Shown piece by piece: positions 1 through 7,541 of a stretch of 34,846 nucleotides of DNA. The stretch is from the NCBI GenBank assembly GCA_016285265.1, contig JAEEQL010000015.1, positions 1 to 34,846 of the forward strand. Reading direction: 5' to 3'. This DNA comes from Lachnospiraceae bacterium (lineage in GTDB: Bacteria > Bacillota > Clostridia > Lachnospirales > Lachnospiraceae). Below the pieces are notes generated by a model. The model made no database searches. It worked only from the letters and a program-made list of their open reading frames with translations, and was not told where the DNA came from. Position numbers and translations under genes: made by a program. The stretch's first letter is position 1, and every line of letters begins with the position of its first letter.

Positions 1-1
1 C

Positions 2-430
2 GTAGCAGGGATCATGAAGGAGCTGACAGGTGCGGATACCTTTAAGATCGAGATGAAGGATCCTTATTCACCGGTGTACATGACCTGTATCGATGAAGCG
101 AAGAAAGATAAGCAGAATAATGCAAGACCCGAGCTTACCGGATACTTAGACAGTATCGATGAGTATGACACCATCGTTCTTGGTTACCCGAACTACTGGG
201 GGACCTTCCCGATGGCAGTCGCAACTTTCCTGGAAAGATATGATTTCACCGGAAAGACCATCCTTCCACTTTGCACCAATGAAGGAAGCGGAATGGGATC
301 CAGTGAGAGTGATATTAAAAAGTCTGCCAAAGGAGCAACAGTAAAGAACGGACTTGCGATCACTGGTTCTAAAGCGGCAGATTCCAAGGATGCGGTAAAG
401 AATTGGTTTGCAGCTAACGGTTTGATCTGA
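2..430 (+). CDS. Flavodoxin family protein, 5' truncated by window edge
   Basis: The reading frame is open to the left edge of the window (codons for V-A-G-I precede the first internal Met at 14), so the true start and the FMN phosphate-binding loop lie outside. The visible part has flavodoxin features: a central strand and loop reading YDTIVLGYPNYWGTFP, then TILPLCTNEGSGMGSSESDI, which matches the second FMN-contacting segment of the short bacterial flavodoxins that often accompany aldo/keto reductases. It probably carries electrons as a soluble FMN protein. The downstream acetyltransferase follows closely in the same direction and an aldo/keto reductase comes after that, so the three may form a redox-associated operon. 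Family assignment is good; the redox partner is unknown. Confidence 0.8.
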   Translation, partial: VAGIMKELTGADTFKIEMKDPYSPVYMTCIDEAKKDKQNNARPELTGYLDSIDEYDTIVLGYPNYWGTFPMAVATFLERYDFTGKTILPLCTNEGSGMGSSESDIKKSAKGATVKNGLAITGSKAADSKDAVKNWFAANGLI

Positions 431-448
431 AAAAGGATGGTGACAGAG

Positions 449-1033
449 ATGGATTACGAAAAGGGATATGTTTTTGATCTGATGGAACAGGGCGGACCTA
501 CTGATGTGAGGGAGCCGTATTTTAGGGAAGCTGTAGATGAAATGATGAGGGCAAGAGTACTCTGTGCCAGGGCAAATGCAAAGATGCCGGATGATCCTAC
601 TTATGTGGAAGATCTGGAAGAACTCTTCGGGAGAAAACTTGATAATGTGAGGATTCTGACACCTTTCATCTGTGATTTCGGGAACAGGGTGAAGTTTGGA
701 AAGGGCGTTTTCATCAACCATTCAGCGATACTGTCTGCGTCCGGGGGGATTGAATTCGAAGACGGCTCCATGGCAGCGCCTGGGCTTCGGATCGCAACCA
801 TCAATCATGATATGAATGAACGTCATGCGATCTATACCTATGGAAAAGTAACGGTAAAGAAGAATGCCTGGATCGGAATGAATGTGACTATCTGTCCGGG
901 TGTGACAATAGGAGAATATGCAGTTGTAGCTGCAGGTGCTGTAGTTACCAAGGATGTACCTGACTATGCCGTAGTCGGTGGCGTACCTGCCAAAGTGATC
1001 AGGATGCAGGATCCGTCTGAACAGAGGGAATGA
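449..1033 (+). CDS. Sugar O-acetyltransferase, LacA/Maa type (hexapeptide repeat)
   Basis: An acetyl-CoA dependent acetyltransferase of the maltose/galactoside group, about 194 residues, the usual family length. The N-terminal part contains the Mac-type helical region (residues about 5-55). The left-handed beta-helix follows, with repeats such as IGMNVTICPGVTIGEYAVVAAGAVVTKD and the typical ending VVGGVPAKVIR. The TINHD segment holds the expected catalytic His. I chose the ATG at 449 because AAAAGGATGG lies at a proper distance before it; the ATG at 437 would lie inside that ribosome binding site. The gene starts 18 bases after the flavodoxin stop, so the two are probably cotranscribed. The acceptor sugar cannot be told from sequence. 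Confidence 0.88.
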   Translation: MDYEKGYVFDLMEQGGPTDVREPYFREAVDEMMRARVLCARANAKMPDDPTYVEDLEELFGRKLDNVRILTPFICDFGNRVKFGKGVFINHSAILSASGGIEFEDGSMAAPGLRIATINHDMNERHAIYTYGKVTVKKNAWIGMNVTICPGVTIGEYAVVAAGAVVTKDVPDYAVVGGVPAKVIRMQDPSEQRE

Positions 1034-1104
1034 ATAAACAAAACGGAACATGGAAACTGACGAGTTCAAAAGCGTCAACCTATTAATGAACGGAGGATCA
1101 TGCA

Positions 1105-1944
1105 ATGGAATATGTAACACTTAATAACAAACTGGAATGTCCTGTAGTTGGGATCGGAACATTTATGCTTTCGCCTGCCGATGCGGAAAACAGTGTAAGA
1201 GAAGCGCTTAAGATGGGATATCGTCTCATTGATACCGCCAATGCATATGTAAACGAACGGGCAGTAGGAAGAGGTATGAAGGACAGCGGAGTAAAGAGGG
1301 AAGAAATCTTTCTCTCCACAAAGCTCTGGCCCAGTGAATATGAGAATCCGAATGCTGTGGATGAAACTTTGGAGCGCCTTGGGGTTGACTACGTAGACCT
1401 TCTTTATATCCATCAGCCGGCAGGCAACTGGCTTGAAGGATACAGACAGCTTGAGAAGGCTTATAAGGAAGGTAAGGCAAAGAGCATCGGTATCTCAAAT
1501 TTTGAAGGAAAGTATATTGAGGAGCTTGAAACGAAGTGGGAGATCGCACCCCAGTTTATTCAGGTAGAGGCCCATCCATATTTTACCCAGAAGGAACTAA
1601 GAAAAACTCTCGATAAGTATGACATCAAGCTTATGAGCTGGTATCCCTTGGGTCACGGTGACAAGAGCCTTATAAATGAACCGGTATTTGCCGAACTTGG
1701 AAAGAAGTACGGAAAATCTCCCGCACAGATCATTCTCCGCTGGCACACCCAGATGGGATTTGTGGTGATCCCCGGCAGCAAGAATGTGGATCATATCAAA
1801 GATAATCTCAACATTCTTGATTTTGAGCTGATGGACGAAGAGATGGCGAAGATCGCGGAGCTTGATAAGAATGAAAGGTATTATCACAGGACCGATGAAC
1901 AGCTGGTTCAGTTCGCCGGCTGGAAACCGACTTTTGAAAAATAA
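1105..1944 (+). CDS. Aldo/keto reductase (AKR, 2,5-diketo-gluconate reductase-like)
   Basis: A soluble NAD(P)H-dependent carbonyl reductase of 279 residues, full length for the family. The catalytic tetrad is visible: Asp43 and Tyr48 in LIDTANAY, Lys73 in STKLW and His103 in YIHQPAG. The C-terminal cofactor-binding signature VIPGSKNVDHIKDNLNI, typical of AKR5-like prokaryotic enzymes, is also present. The start has a clear GGAGG 8 bases upstream. The gene is followed by a strong intrinsic terminator, which ends the flavodoxin-acetyltransferase-reductase transcription unit. The natural substrate is unknown; members reduce sugar ketoacids, methylglyoxal and similar aldehydes. Confidence 0.92.
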   Translation: MEYVTLNNKLECPVVGIGTFMLSPADAENSVREALKMGYRLIDTANAYVNERAVGRGMKDSGVKREEIFLSTKLWPSEYENPNAVDETLERLGVDYVDLLYIHQPAGNWLEGYRQLEKAYKEGKAKSIGISNFEGKYIEELETKWEIAPQFIQVEAHPYFTQKELRKTLDKYDIKLMSWYPLGHGDKSLINEPVFAELGKKYGKSPAQIILRWHTQMGFVVIPGSKNVDHIKDNLNILDFELMDEEMAKIAELDKNERYYHRTDEQLVQFAGWKPTFEK

Positions 1945-1957
1945 CGGAACCTATGGT

Positions 1958-1991
1958 GGGTAGCTGCGCTTTGTCGCAGCTACCCTTTTTT
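1958..1991 (+). terminator. Intrinsic terminator after the aldo/keto reductase
   Basis: Perfect 11-bp stem (GGGTAGCTGCG / CGCAGCTACCC) with a 6-base loop, followed directly by six T. It separates the first operon from the methyltransferase region. Confidence 0.93.
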
Positions 1992-2023
1992 CGATTATGG
2001 ACAACCGTTCAAACGAATGATAA

Positions 2024-2047
2024 TATAATTAGTTAGTCAGGGCTAAC
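2024..2047 (+). promoter_or_regulatory. -10 box plus GTTAG-N6-CTAAC operator, copy 1
   Basis: A perfect TATAAT lies at 2024-2029 and the palindrome GTTAG-TCAGGG-CTAAC at 2032-2047, so the palindrome covers the expected transcription start. A TGGACA-like -35 at 1998-2003 would need a 20-base spacer, so the promoter may need help or the -35 is poor. The same palindrome recurs before 6229 and 17656, with one-mismatch forms before 4772 and 14994. The position suggests a repressor site controlling the methyltransferase that starts at 2083. Confidence 0.7.
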
Positions 2048-2082
2048 CAAATAAGCCGAGTGCTTTTCCAAGGAGAATGCTT

Positions 2083-2916
2083 ATGTATCATATAGAGAAA
2101 AACACCGTACAGGAAACTCTGATCATACCCCTGTACGGAAGAAAGATTTGCTCGGAACATTTTCCTGATCTGTTCAAAGATTCTGAAGCAGAGCGTATAT
2201 GTGGAATGCTTGATTATGACTTTGATGAAAAAGGAAAGAAGATGCAAAGCGCAGCAGGCCTCTTTGGAGCGCTGGAAGTTGCTCAAAGGCAGTATGATCT
2301 TGCCTGGGAGGTTAAGGACTATCTGAAGAAAAATCCGGAGGCTGCCGTTGTAAATCTGGGATGCGGGCTTGATGACACATTCCGTAAATGCGACAACGGA
2401 AAGTGCAAAGGATACAACATCGATATGCCGGATGTCATCGCGGTCAGAAATGAGCTTCTGCCGGAAAGTGACAGAGAAAGAAACCTTGCGTATGATCTTA
2501 ACGATGTGAGCTGGATGGATGAGATTGATTGCAGCAATGGCGCGGTTTTCTTTGCATCCGGTGTATTTTATTACTTTAAGACCGATGGTGTGAAAGCCTT
2601 GTTTCAGAAGATGGCAAAGAGGTTTTCCGGAGCTGTTCTTGTTTTCGACAGCTGTAATCGACGTGGGGCGAAGATGATGACAAAAACCTGGCTTAAAGAA
2701 GCCGGAATAGCCGATGTGGGTGCTTTTTTCTCATTAGAGGATAAGGATGAGTTAAGAAACTGGTCCGTAGATTTTGCCGATGTATCGGCAAAGAGCTATA
2801 TGCGCGGTTACAGGGATATATATAAGGATGTCAGCCTCTTCCATAAACTGATGATCAGATTCTGCGATGGACTTGTTAAGATGCAGATCATAAAGATCAC
2901 GTTTAGGCATAAATGA
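2083..2916 (+). CDS. SAM-dependent methyltransferase, LCM/TcmP (polyketide O-methyltransferase-like) family
   Basis: A 277-residue class I methyltransferase. The N-terminus (VQETLIIPLYGRKICSE) and the SAM-binding motif VVNLGCGLDDTFRK (about residue 90) are typical of the leucine carboxyl methyltransferase/TcmP-like family, which methylates carboxyl or hydroxyl groups of small molecules or proteins. Acidic motif II is in YNIDMPDV. ATG 2083 is preferred over ATG 2077 because AGGAG ends 7 bases before 2083 but only one base before 2077. The gene has its own promoter with the shared palindromic operator, which links it to the two transporter modules and not to the aldo/keto reductase operon upstream. 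The substrate is unknown; methylation of a transported small molecule is an inference from that shared site. Confidence 0.85.
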   Translation: MYHIEKNTVQETLIIPLYGRKICSEHFPDLFKDSEAERICGMLDYDFDEKGKKMQSAAGLFGALEVAQRQYDLAWEVKDYLKKNPEAAVVNLGCGLDDTFRKCDNGKCKGYNIDMPDVIAVRNELLPESDRERNLAYDLNDVSWMDEIDCSNGAVFFASGVFYYFKTDGVKALFQKMAKRFSGAVLVFDSCNRRGAKMMTKTWLKEAGIADVGAFFSLEDKDELRNWSVDFADVSAKSYMRGYRDIYKDVSLFHKLMIRFCDGLVKMQIIKITFRHK

Positions 2917-3053
2917 GCCGGAACTGTTTGCAAAATTGATAAAGAAGCTTGAATAGAATGATCCTGTTTGTGTAAACAATGGAAGCAAAACCTCAATATC
3001 GGAAGATCATAGATAATCTTACTGAGATTGAAGGGGTAGAAAGGAAGAAAAAT

Positions 3054-3839
3054 ATGAAAGCAGATTATAAAAACTGGATGCCGAAAGGAATGGTTATGGG
3101 ATTTGGATGCGGAGCAGCTGCATTCCTGATCCTCACAATAGTATTTGCAATCTTACCGATCCCCGCGACGGCAAAGACTGTTTCGGTAATAATACTTACG
3201 ATCGTGACGATCGTATTTCTTATCGTTACGGTCTGGATGTGTCTTATGTACAGAGCATTTTCCTATGACGGCAAAAGAAAGTTGTCAAAGCAGATCATAG
3301 ACGGGGTTGCATCTTATGTAAAAATTCCCGATGGCGGAAAGGGACTTGATATAGGGTGTGGCAGCGGAGCTCTTACCATAGCATGCGCCAAAAGAAATCC
3401 CAATGCTTCATTCATCGGAATAGACAGATGGGGCAAGGAATATGCTTCCTTCAGCAAGGCTCTGTGTGAGAGTAATTCAAAAGCCGAAGGTGTAAGCAAT
3501 ACAGCTTTTATGCAGGGAGATGCAGTAAAACTTCCCTTTGAAGACGAGTCTTTCGATGCCGTGACCAGCAATTATGTTTATCACAATATCCCAGTCAGGG
3601 ACCGCCAGGCAATACTGCTTGAAACACTGCGTACTCTGAAAAAAGGCGGAACTTTTGCTATTCATGACATCATGTCCAAAGGCAAATATGGTGATATGCA
3701 GGCGTTTGTAAGGAAATTAAAAGACATGGGGTATGAAGAAGTGAAGCTCATAGATACCACGAACGGAATGTATATGAGAGGCTTCGAAGCTATGTGGATG
3801 GGACTTTCGGGTTCAACTATACTTGTTGGAAGGAAATAG
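3054..3839 (+). CDS. Membrane-anchored class I SAM methyltransferase
   Basis: About 261 residues. Two hydrophobic helices near the N-terminus (about residues 12-35 and 42-65) anchor a cytosolic methyltransferase domain. Its motif I is GLDIGCGSGALTIACA (from residue 97), followed by an acidic motif II (FIGIDRWG) and a post-motif LKKGGTFAIHDI. This arrangement is common in uncharacterised Firmicute proteins. I chose ATG 3054 because AAGGAAG precedes it at a normal distance; an in-frame ATG at 2979 has no ribosome binding site. The downstream hydrolase starts 2 bases after the stop, so the two are translationally coupled. No GTTAG palindrome was found in the 137-base gap before it, so it may be read from the gene at 2083. 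The substrate is unknown; the anchor suggests a lipid or a membrane-delivered molecule. Confidence 0.82.
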   Translation: MKADYKNWMPKGMVMGFGCGAAAFLILTIVFAILPIPATAKTVSVIILTIVTIVFLIVTVWMCLMYRAFSYDGKRKLSKQIIDGVASYVKIPDGGKGLDIGCGSGALTIACAKRNPNASFIGIDRWGKEYASFSKALCESNSKAEGVSNTAFMQGDAVKLPFEDESFDAVTSNYVYHNIPVRDRQAILLETLRTLKKGGTFAIHDIMSKGKYGDMQAFVRKLKDMGYEEVKLIDTTNGMYMRGFEAMWMGLSGSTILVGRK

Positions 3840-3841
3840 CA

Positions 3842-4588
3842 ATGTACATTAATGAATATGGAAATCCTGATGATCCGAAACTGATCTTGCTGGCACCCAT
3901 GATGGTGTCCGGATCGGATCTTTATAATATTATGAGTCCGTATCTTAAGGCTGCGTATTTCATTATTGCTCCCGATCAGGGAGGACACGGTAAGGCGGGA
4001 GCCTATATCAGTGCCGACGAAGAATACAGACAGCTGAAAGAGTATCTTCAAAAGAACGGCTACACTGACTTAAAGCTTGTTTATGGTGCATCACTTGGTG
4101 TGGCAGTTGGCTGGCGGCTGTTCATGGACGGAACTTTCAACGTGGAGTATGCGTGGTTTGATGGAGTAGCACTTAACGGGAAACCTTCACGTATGACGGA
4201 GATGCTTATAAGCCGGATGTTCAGGAAGAGGAAGAAGAAGCTTGAAAGGACGCATGTGGAAGCTTCGCAGAGTCTCGTAAACTGGTACGGATATGATTTT
4301 GCAAGGATGATGACAAAAAACTTTGAGCGGATCACTTTAAACGATATCGATGCAATCTGCTATGCCTGCTGTCATTACGATATGAATGTACTGACTGCCG
4401 AACAGCAGCGGAAACTCCATCTTGAATACGGAGAAAAAGATTTTGATCTGAAGCTGTCAAAGAAGTCCTTGCCCAAGTATCTTCCGAACGTCAAGCCGGT
4501 TATACGAAAAGGCTATCCTCACTGCGGATATATGGCGTCCCATACGAAAGAGTATGTGGAAGATATGGAAAGATTTATTTCTAAATGA
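3842..4588 (+). CDS. Alpha/beta hydrolase
   Basis: About 248 residues with an alpha/beta-hydrolase fold. An early strand and oxyanion region reads LILLAPMMVSG, then APDQGGHG, the nucleophile elbow GASLG with Ser84, and a late His in GYPHCGY. The start at 3842 has AAGGAAATAG just upstream, overlapping the end of the membrane methyltransferase gene, and the 2-base gap shows coupling. The nucleophile motif G-A-S-L-G fits a serine hydrolase. The close pairing with a methyltransferase suggests the two act on the same metabolite, for example methyl-ester formation and hydrolysis, but that is speculation. The substrate is unknown. Confidence 0.78.
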   Translation: MYINEYGNPDDPKLILLAPMMVSGSDLYNIMSPYLKAAYFIIAPDQGGHGKAGAYISADEEYRQLKEYLQKNGYTDLKLVYGASLGVAVGWRLFMDGTFNVEYAWFDGVALNGKPSRMTEMLISRMFRKRKKKLERTHVEASQSLVNWYGYDFARMMTKNFERITLNDIDAICYACCHYDMNVLTAEQQRKLHLEYGEKDFDLKLSKKSLPKYLPNVKPVIRKGYPHCGYMASHTKEYVEDMERFISK

Positions 4589-4719
4589 TAAATGGGGGCA
4601 CAGACGGAGCTGTTGATCAGGACAGACTCAAAGATACAAAATGATGAATGATGAGAAGTTTTTCTCCTTTGCATTAAGGTATTTGTAATCTGTTAAAAAT
4701 GGACTGAATATGCCATATT

Positions 4720-4735
4720 GTTAGCAAATGCTATC
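4720..4735 (+). promoter_or_regulatory. GTTAG-N6-CTATC palindrome, copy 4 (one mismatch)
   Basis: GTTAG-CAAATG-CTATC matches the shared operator at nine of ten fixed positions, with a symmetric core TAGCA-AA-TGCTA. It lies 36 bases before the GTG start at 4772, inside a 183-base gap (4589-4771) that otherwise shows no gene. No convincing -10/-35 pair was found next to it. Confidence 0.5.
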
Positions 4736-4771
4736 CTGGTTTTGCTTTTATCTGAATGGAGGAAATGAGAA

Positions 4772-5395
4772 GTGGGACTTTTTAAGGATTACGTGAGTCA
4801 GACAAGAAAACCGAAAGGATTTCTTGGAAAGATGATGGTGAATGGTATGAATGGCGGACATGCCAGAATGGCCGACTGGGGTATGTCACATCTAAATACG
4901 ATCACACCGGAGGAAATAGTTGAGATAGGATGCGGAGGAGGAAGAAATGCGGGAGCACTACTGAAGAAATATCCATTTTCGCATGTTACCGCTATAGACT
5001 ATTCCGATGTTTCTGTAAGTAAAGCATCTGCCTACAATGCAGATGCGATAAAAAGCGGGCGATGTGAAGTGAGGCAGGAGGATGTATCAGCACTGACATT
5101 GCCGGAGGGAAAATTTGACCTGGCAACAGCTTTTGAAACTATTTATTTCTGGCCGGGACTTAAAGAGTGCTTTTCACAGGTGGCTAAAATATTAAAGCCC
5201 GGTGGAGTTTTTATGATTGTCAACGAGTCAGACGGTACGGATGAAACAAGCCTCAAATTTGAGAAGATAATCGATGGAATGAAATGCTATACCATTGTGG
5301 AAATAGAAGAAGCGCTTAAGGCGGCCGGGTTTAGCCGGGTTAAATCAGATCATTATAAGCGCAAACCGTGGATAACGGTTATTGCAAGAAAGTAA
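4772..5395 (+). CDS. Class I SAM-dependent methyltransferase
   Basis: A soluble 207-residue methyltransferase. Motif I is IVEIGCGGGRNAGALLKKYP (about residues 49-68), motif II AIDYSDVSV, and a later strand LKPGGVFMIVNESD matches motif post-III. This is the Methyltransf_11/25 pattern of UbiE-like small-molecule enzymes. The start is GTG at 4772 with GGAGG ending about 9 bases upstream. It is the third methyltransferase in 3.4 kb and differs clearly in sequence from the other two, so it is not a tandem duplicate. It lies just upstream of the first TetR gene, with an imperfect copy of the shared palindrome before it. The substrate is unknown. Confidence 0.87.
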   Translation: MGLFKDYVSQTRKPKGFLGKMMVNGMNGGHARMADWGMSHLNTITPEEIVEIGCGGGRNAGALLKKYPFSHVTAIDYSDVSVSKASAYNADAIKSGRCEVRQEDVSALTLPEGKFDLATAFETIYFWPGLKECFSQVAKILKPGGVFMIVNESDGTDETSLKFEKIIDGMKCYTIVEIEEALKAAGFSRVKSDHYKRKPWITVIARK

Positions 5396-5459
5396 GACAG
5401 GTGGCGTATAACAGTGGATTATTATTCGCTGCATCTGACAGGCGGGAAGACTGTTTTAC

Positions 5460-5488
5460 TTGACATAAAGGTGAGTAAATGATAATAA
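5460..5488 (+). promoter_or_regulatory. Promoter of the first TetR gene
   Basis: TTGACA at 5460-5465, 17-base spacer, TAATAA at 5483-5488. The consensus -35 and correct spacing make this one of the better promoters in the window. It reads into the 9-bp palindrome described in the next entry. Confidence 0.72.
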
Positions 5489-5491
5489 TAT

Positions 5492-5512
5492 ACTGATAAT
5501 CCAATTATCAGT
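5492..5512 (+). promoter_or_regulatory. Probable autoregulatory operator of the first TetR
   Basis: A perfect inverted repeat, ACTGATAAT-CCA-ATTATCAGT, with 9-bp arms starting 3 bases after the -10 box and ending 21 bases before the TetR ATG. It has the size, symmetry and position of a TetR-family operator and differs from the GTTAG-N6-CTAAC palindrome. Confidence 0.7.
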
Positions 5513-5533
5513 GATGTGTCAGTGGGGGTTTGC

Positions 5534-6148
5534 ATGTCTGTAAGAGATACAAGCATCGATCCGAGACTTCTTCAGAGTGCTCGTGAAGAGTTTATGAAGA
5601 ACGGTTTTATAAAAGCAGAACTTAAAACGATATGTGATAAAGCCGGTGTAACTACGGGAGCCGTATACAAGCGATATAAGGGAAAAGAAGAACTTTTCGG
5701 AGCTGTAGTGAGTGATACACTGTCGGTTCTTGATGAGATGATAGAATCACGAACCAATATAGATCTGTCCGGTTTAACCGATGATGAGATCCGGAATATG
5801 TGGATCATGAACGAAGAATATACTCTTGGAATGTTTGATGTATTCTGGACCGTTCGTGATGACCTTGTTCTTTTGCTCAGCAGATCGTCCGGAACCATAT
5901 ATGAAAACTACGGACATGATTTTGCCGATCGTATGACCGAGTCATATATGAAATATTACCGTGAGGCTGTAAAAAGGGGTATTGCCAAAGCAGATATTAA
6001 GAAGAAGGAGATGCATATATTATGTACTTCTTTTTGGGTTTCGATATATGAACCCTTTATTCATAAAATGTCCAGAAAAGAGATCGAGGAGCATTGTAAG
6101 ACGATCTGCAGGTATTTCGACTGGTCATCTTGTATAGGCATTGAATAA
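5534..6148 (+). CDS. TetR/AcrR family transcriptional regulator (module 1)
   Basis: About 204 residues. The N-terminal TetR helix-turn-helix is clear (FIKAELKTICDKAGVTTGAVYKRY, then KGKEELFGAVV). The C-terminal half is an all-helical ligand and dimerisation domain. I chose ATG 5534, preceded by GTGGGGG at 5 bases; a GTG at 5516 would place the start inside the regulatory region. It lies directly upstream of the ECF/exporter module and has a good promoter overlapped by a perfect palindrome, so autorepression is likely. Whether it also binds the GTTAG-N6-CTAAC sites is open: its recognition helix differs from that of the second TetR (16906). The ligand is presumably the transported compound or a derivative, by inference. 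Confidence 0.92.
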   Translation: MSVRDTSIDPRLLQSAREEFMKNGFIKAELKTICDKAGVTTGAVYKRYKGKEELFGAVVSDTLSVLDEMIESRTNIDLSGLTDDEIRNMWIMNEEYTLGMFDVFWTVRDDLVLLLSRSSGTIYENYGHDFADRMTESYMKYYREAVKRGIAKADIKKKEMHILCTSFWVSIYEPFIHKMSRKEIEEHCKTICRYFDWSSCIGIE

Positions 6149-6161
6149 AAAATTTGTAATA

Positions 6162-6179
6162 AGCCGTCTTCGGACGGCT
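6162..6179. other. UUCG-tetraloop hairpin between TetR and the ECF S gene
   Basis: A perfect 7-bp stem AGCCGTC / GACGGCT with a C(TTCG)G loop, a very stable tetraloop. It lies 13 bases after the TetR stop. It is followed by A-rich sequence and not by T, so it is a poor intrinsic terminator on the plus strand. It may stabilise or separate the tetR transcript from the S-T-A message. Confidence 0.5.
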
Positions 6180-6192
6180 AAAAAATAAAACA

Positions 6193-6214
6193 TAGGTTAG
6201 CAGCAACTAACCTA
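6193..6214 (+). promoter_or_regulatory. GTTAG-N6-CTAAC operator, copy 2 (8-bp arms)
   Basis: TAGGTTAG-CAGCAA-CTAACCTA is a perfect inverted repeat and the most extended copy of the shared palindrome. It ends 14 bases before the ATG of the S component, so a bound protein would block initiation or early elongation. Upstream sequence is A-rich (TAAAAAATAAAA) with no clear consensus promoter. Confidence 0.72.
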
Positions 6215-6228
6215 AGTAAGGAGAAACT

Positions 6229-6813
6229 ATGGAAAACAAGTTTAGTATCAAGGACTTAATAACCGTTGGTGTATTCACCGCTTTGTATTTTGTGGTTACA
6301 TTCATAGTAGCCTGTTTGGGATTCATTCCTGTATTCATGGCATTCATGCCGCTTATCGGACCGATATTTAACGGAATTCCACTTATGCTGTATTTTTCGA
6401 AGATCAAACATTTCGGTATGATCACGATCACAAGTATCATCATAGCGATACTGATGTTTGTTACCGGCCATCCTTATCCGATATTCATATTCTGTATTGC
6501 GGCCGGACTCATAACCGAACTCGTATTAAGAGCGGGAAAGTACGAGAGTATCAGAAATTGTGTGATCGGATCAGCAACATTCAGTCTGTGGCTTCTCGGT
6601 ATGGTCATTGCATTTTTCTTTGGTTTCAGAGATGCGTATTTTGCAAGCCTTGTTGACGGATACGGACAGGAGTACGTGGACAAGATGATGTCCCTGACCC
6701 CTGCCTGGATGTTCTTTGCAATGATCATAATGTGTCTTGTAGGCGGAACCATCGGCGGACTTCTCGGTGCAAAAGTTCTTAAAAAACATTTCAAAAAAGC
6801 AGGTATGGCGTGA
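6229..6813 (+). CDS. MptD-type (Trep_Strep) ECF transporter S component, module 1
   Basis: A 194-residue polytopic membrane protein with about six hydrophobic helices. It begins with the motif KFSIKDLITVGVFTALYFVV, characteristic of MptD/Trep_Strep putative ECF substrate-binding subunits, and ends in GAKVLKKHFKKAGMA, almost the same as its paralogue at 21189. S components bind the substrate in the membrane and dock onto the T component. A good AAGGAG lies 6 bases before ATG 6229. It overlaps the T gene by one to four bases. The substrate is unknown; members of this family are linked with siderophore-like or metal-related exporter pairs in some Firmicutes. Confidence 0.88.
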   Translation: MENKFSIKDLITVGVFTALYFVVTFIVACLGFIPVFMAFMPLIGPIFNGIPLMLYFSKIKHFGMITITSIIIAILMFVTGHPYPIFIFCIAAGLITELVLRAGKYESIRNCVIGSATFSLWLLGMVIAFFFGFRDAYFASLVDGYGQEYVDKMMSLTPAWMFFAMIIMCLVGGTIGGLLGAKVLKKHFKKAGMA

Positions 6814-7532
6814 TGGAAGTCGGATTACAGTCTGCACAGTCGCGGGATCTGTTTCATCTTGATCCCAGGACTAAGCTTGCAATCCTTATAACGGTCGGAA
6901 TCATCATGATGAGCGGCAAATTCACGGGACCTGAATATATTCTCAGACTGATCTGTGCTTTAATCCCTTTTTTGCTGCTCTTATCCATCAAAAGCTTCCG
7001 CGCAGCCTGTGTTTATGTGCTGTTAATGTATTCGATGGTTTTGTGTGAAGGATTGATCATTCCCCATACAAAAGGAATGATCAATCTTATGATAATGATC
7101 ATATGCGGCGTTATATCAAGATTCGGACCGGGTTATCTGTGCGGATGGTATGTGGTGAGATCCACTTCCGTAAGTGAGTTCATTACTTCTATGGAAAGGA
7201 TGCACTTTCCCAACGTCATCACCATCCCGATGTCTGTGATGTTCAGGTATTTTCCCACTCTGAAGGAAGATTATCTGTCTATTCATGATGCCATGAAAAT
7301 GAGGGAAATAGGTAAAAAGATCAAGAATCCATTTACTTATATTGAATATATTTTGGTGCCTATCATGATGTCTACAGTACGGATAGCTAATGATCTTTCG
7401 GCAGCGTCACTGACCAAAGGGCTCGGAGTAAACCGGATCAGAACTCATATATGCAAGATCGGTCTTAGATTTATTGATTATTTCATGATCATCTCCATGG
7501 TCGTTATGTTGATCATTTTCTATGTTTATTGA
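6813..7532 (+). CDS. ECF transporter T component (CbiQ/EcfT family), module 1
   Basis: About 239 residues, the transmembrane energy-coupling subunit that links the S component to the ATPases. It has an N-terminal soluble stretch HLDPRTKLAILI (family signature DPRTKL), four or five membrane helices, and the cytosolic coupling region with DAMKMREIGKK and AASLTKGLGV. In the module 2 paralogue these read DAMRMRGIEMG and AAMTRGLDV, so module 1 has lost the Arg-Gly of the first coupling motif and the Arg of the second. Start ATG 6813 overlaps the S stop as TGATG; GTG 6810 is the alternative. The ATPase gene follows after 9 bases. Confidence 0.87.
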   Translation: MEVGLQSAQSRDLFHLDPRTKLAILITVGIIMMSGKFTGPEYILRLICALIPFLLLLSIKSFRAACVYVLLMYSMVLCEGLIIPHTKGMINLMIMIICGVISRFGPGYLCGWYVVRSTSVSEFITSMERMHFPNVITIPMSVMFRYFPTLKEDYLSIHDAMKMREIGKKIKNPFTYIEYILVPIMMSTVRIANDLSAASLTKGLGVNRIRTHICKIGLRFIDYFMIISMVVMLIIFYVY

Positions 7533-7541
7533 GGCGGATGG

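Noticed and set aside
146-721. A 191-codon minus-strand open frame spanning the flavodoxin and acetyltransferase genes
   Set aside because: It crosses two well-supported genes on the other strand and has no family features.
6162-6179. Rho-independent terminator for the first tetR gene
   Set aside because: The hairpin is good, but it is followed by A-rich sequence on the plus strand, so I list it only as a hairpin.
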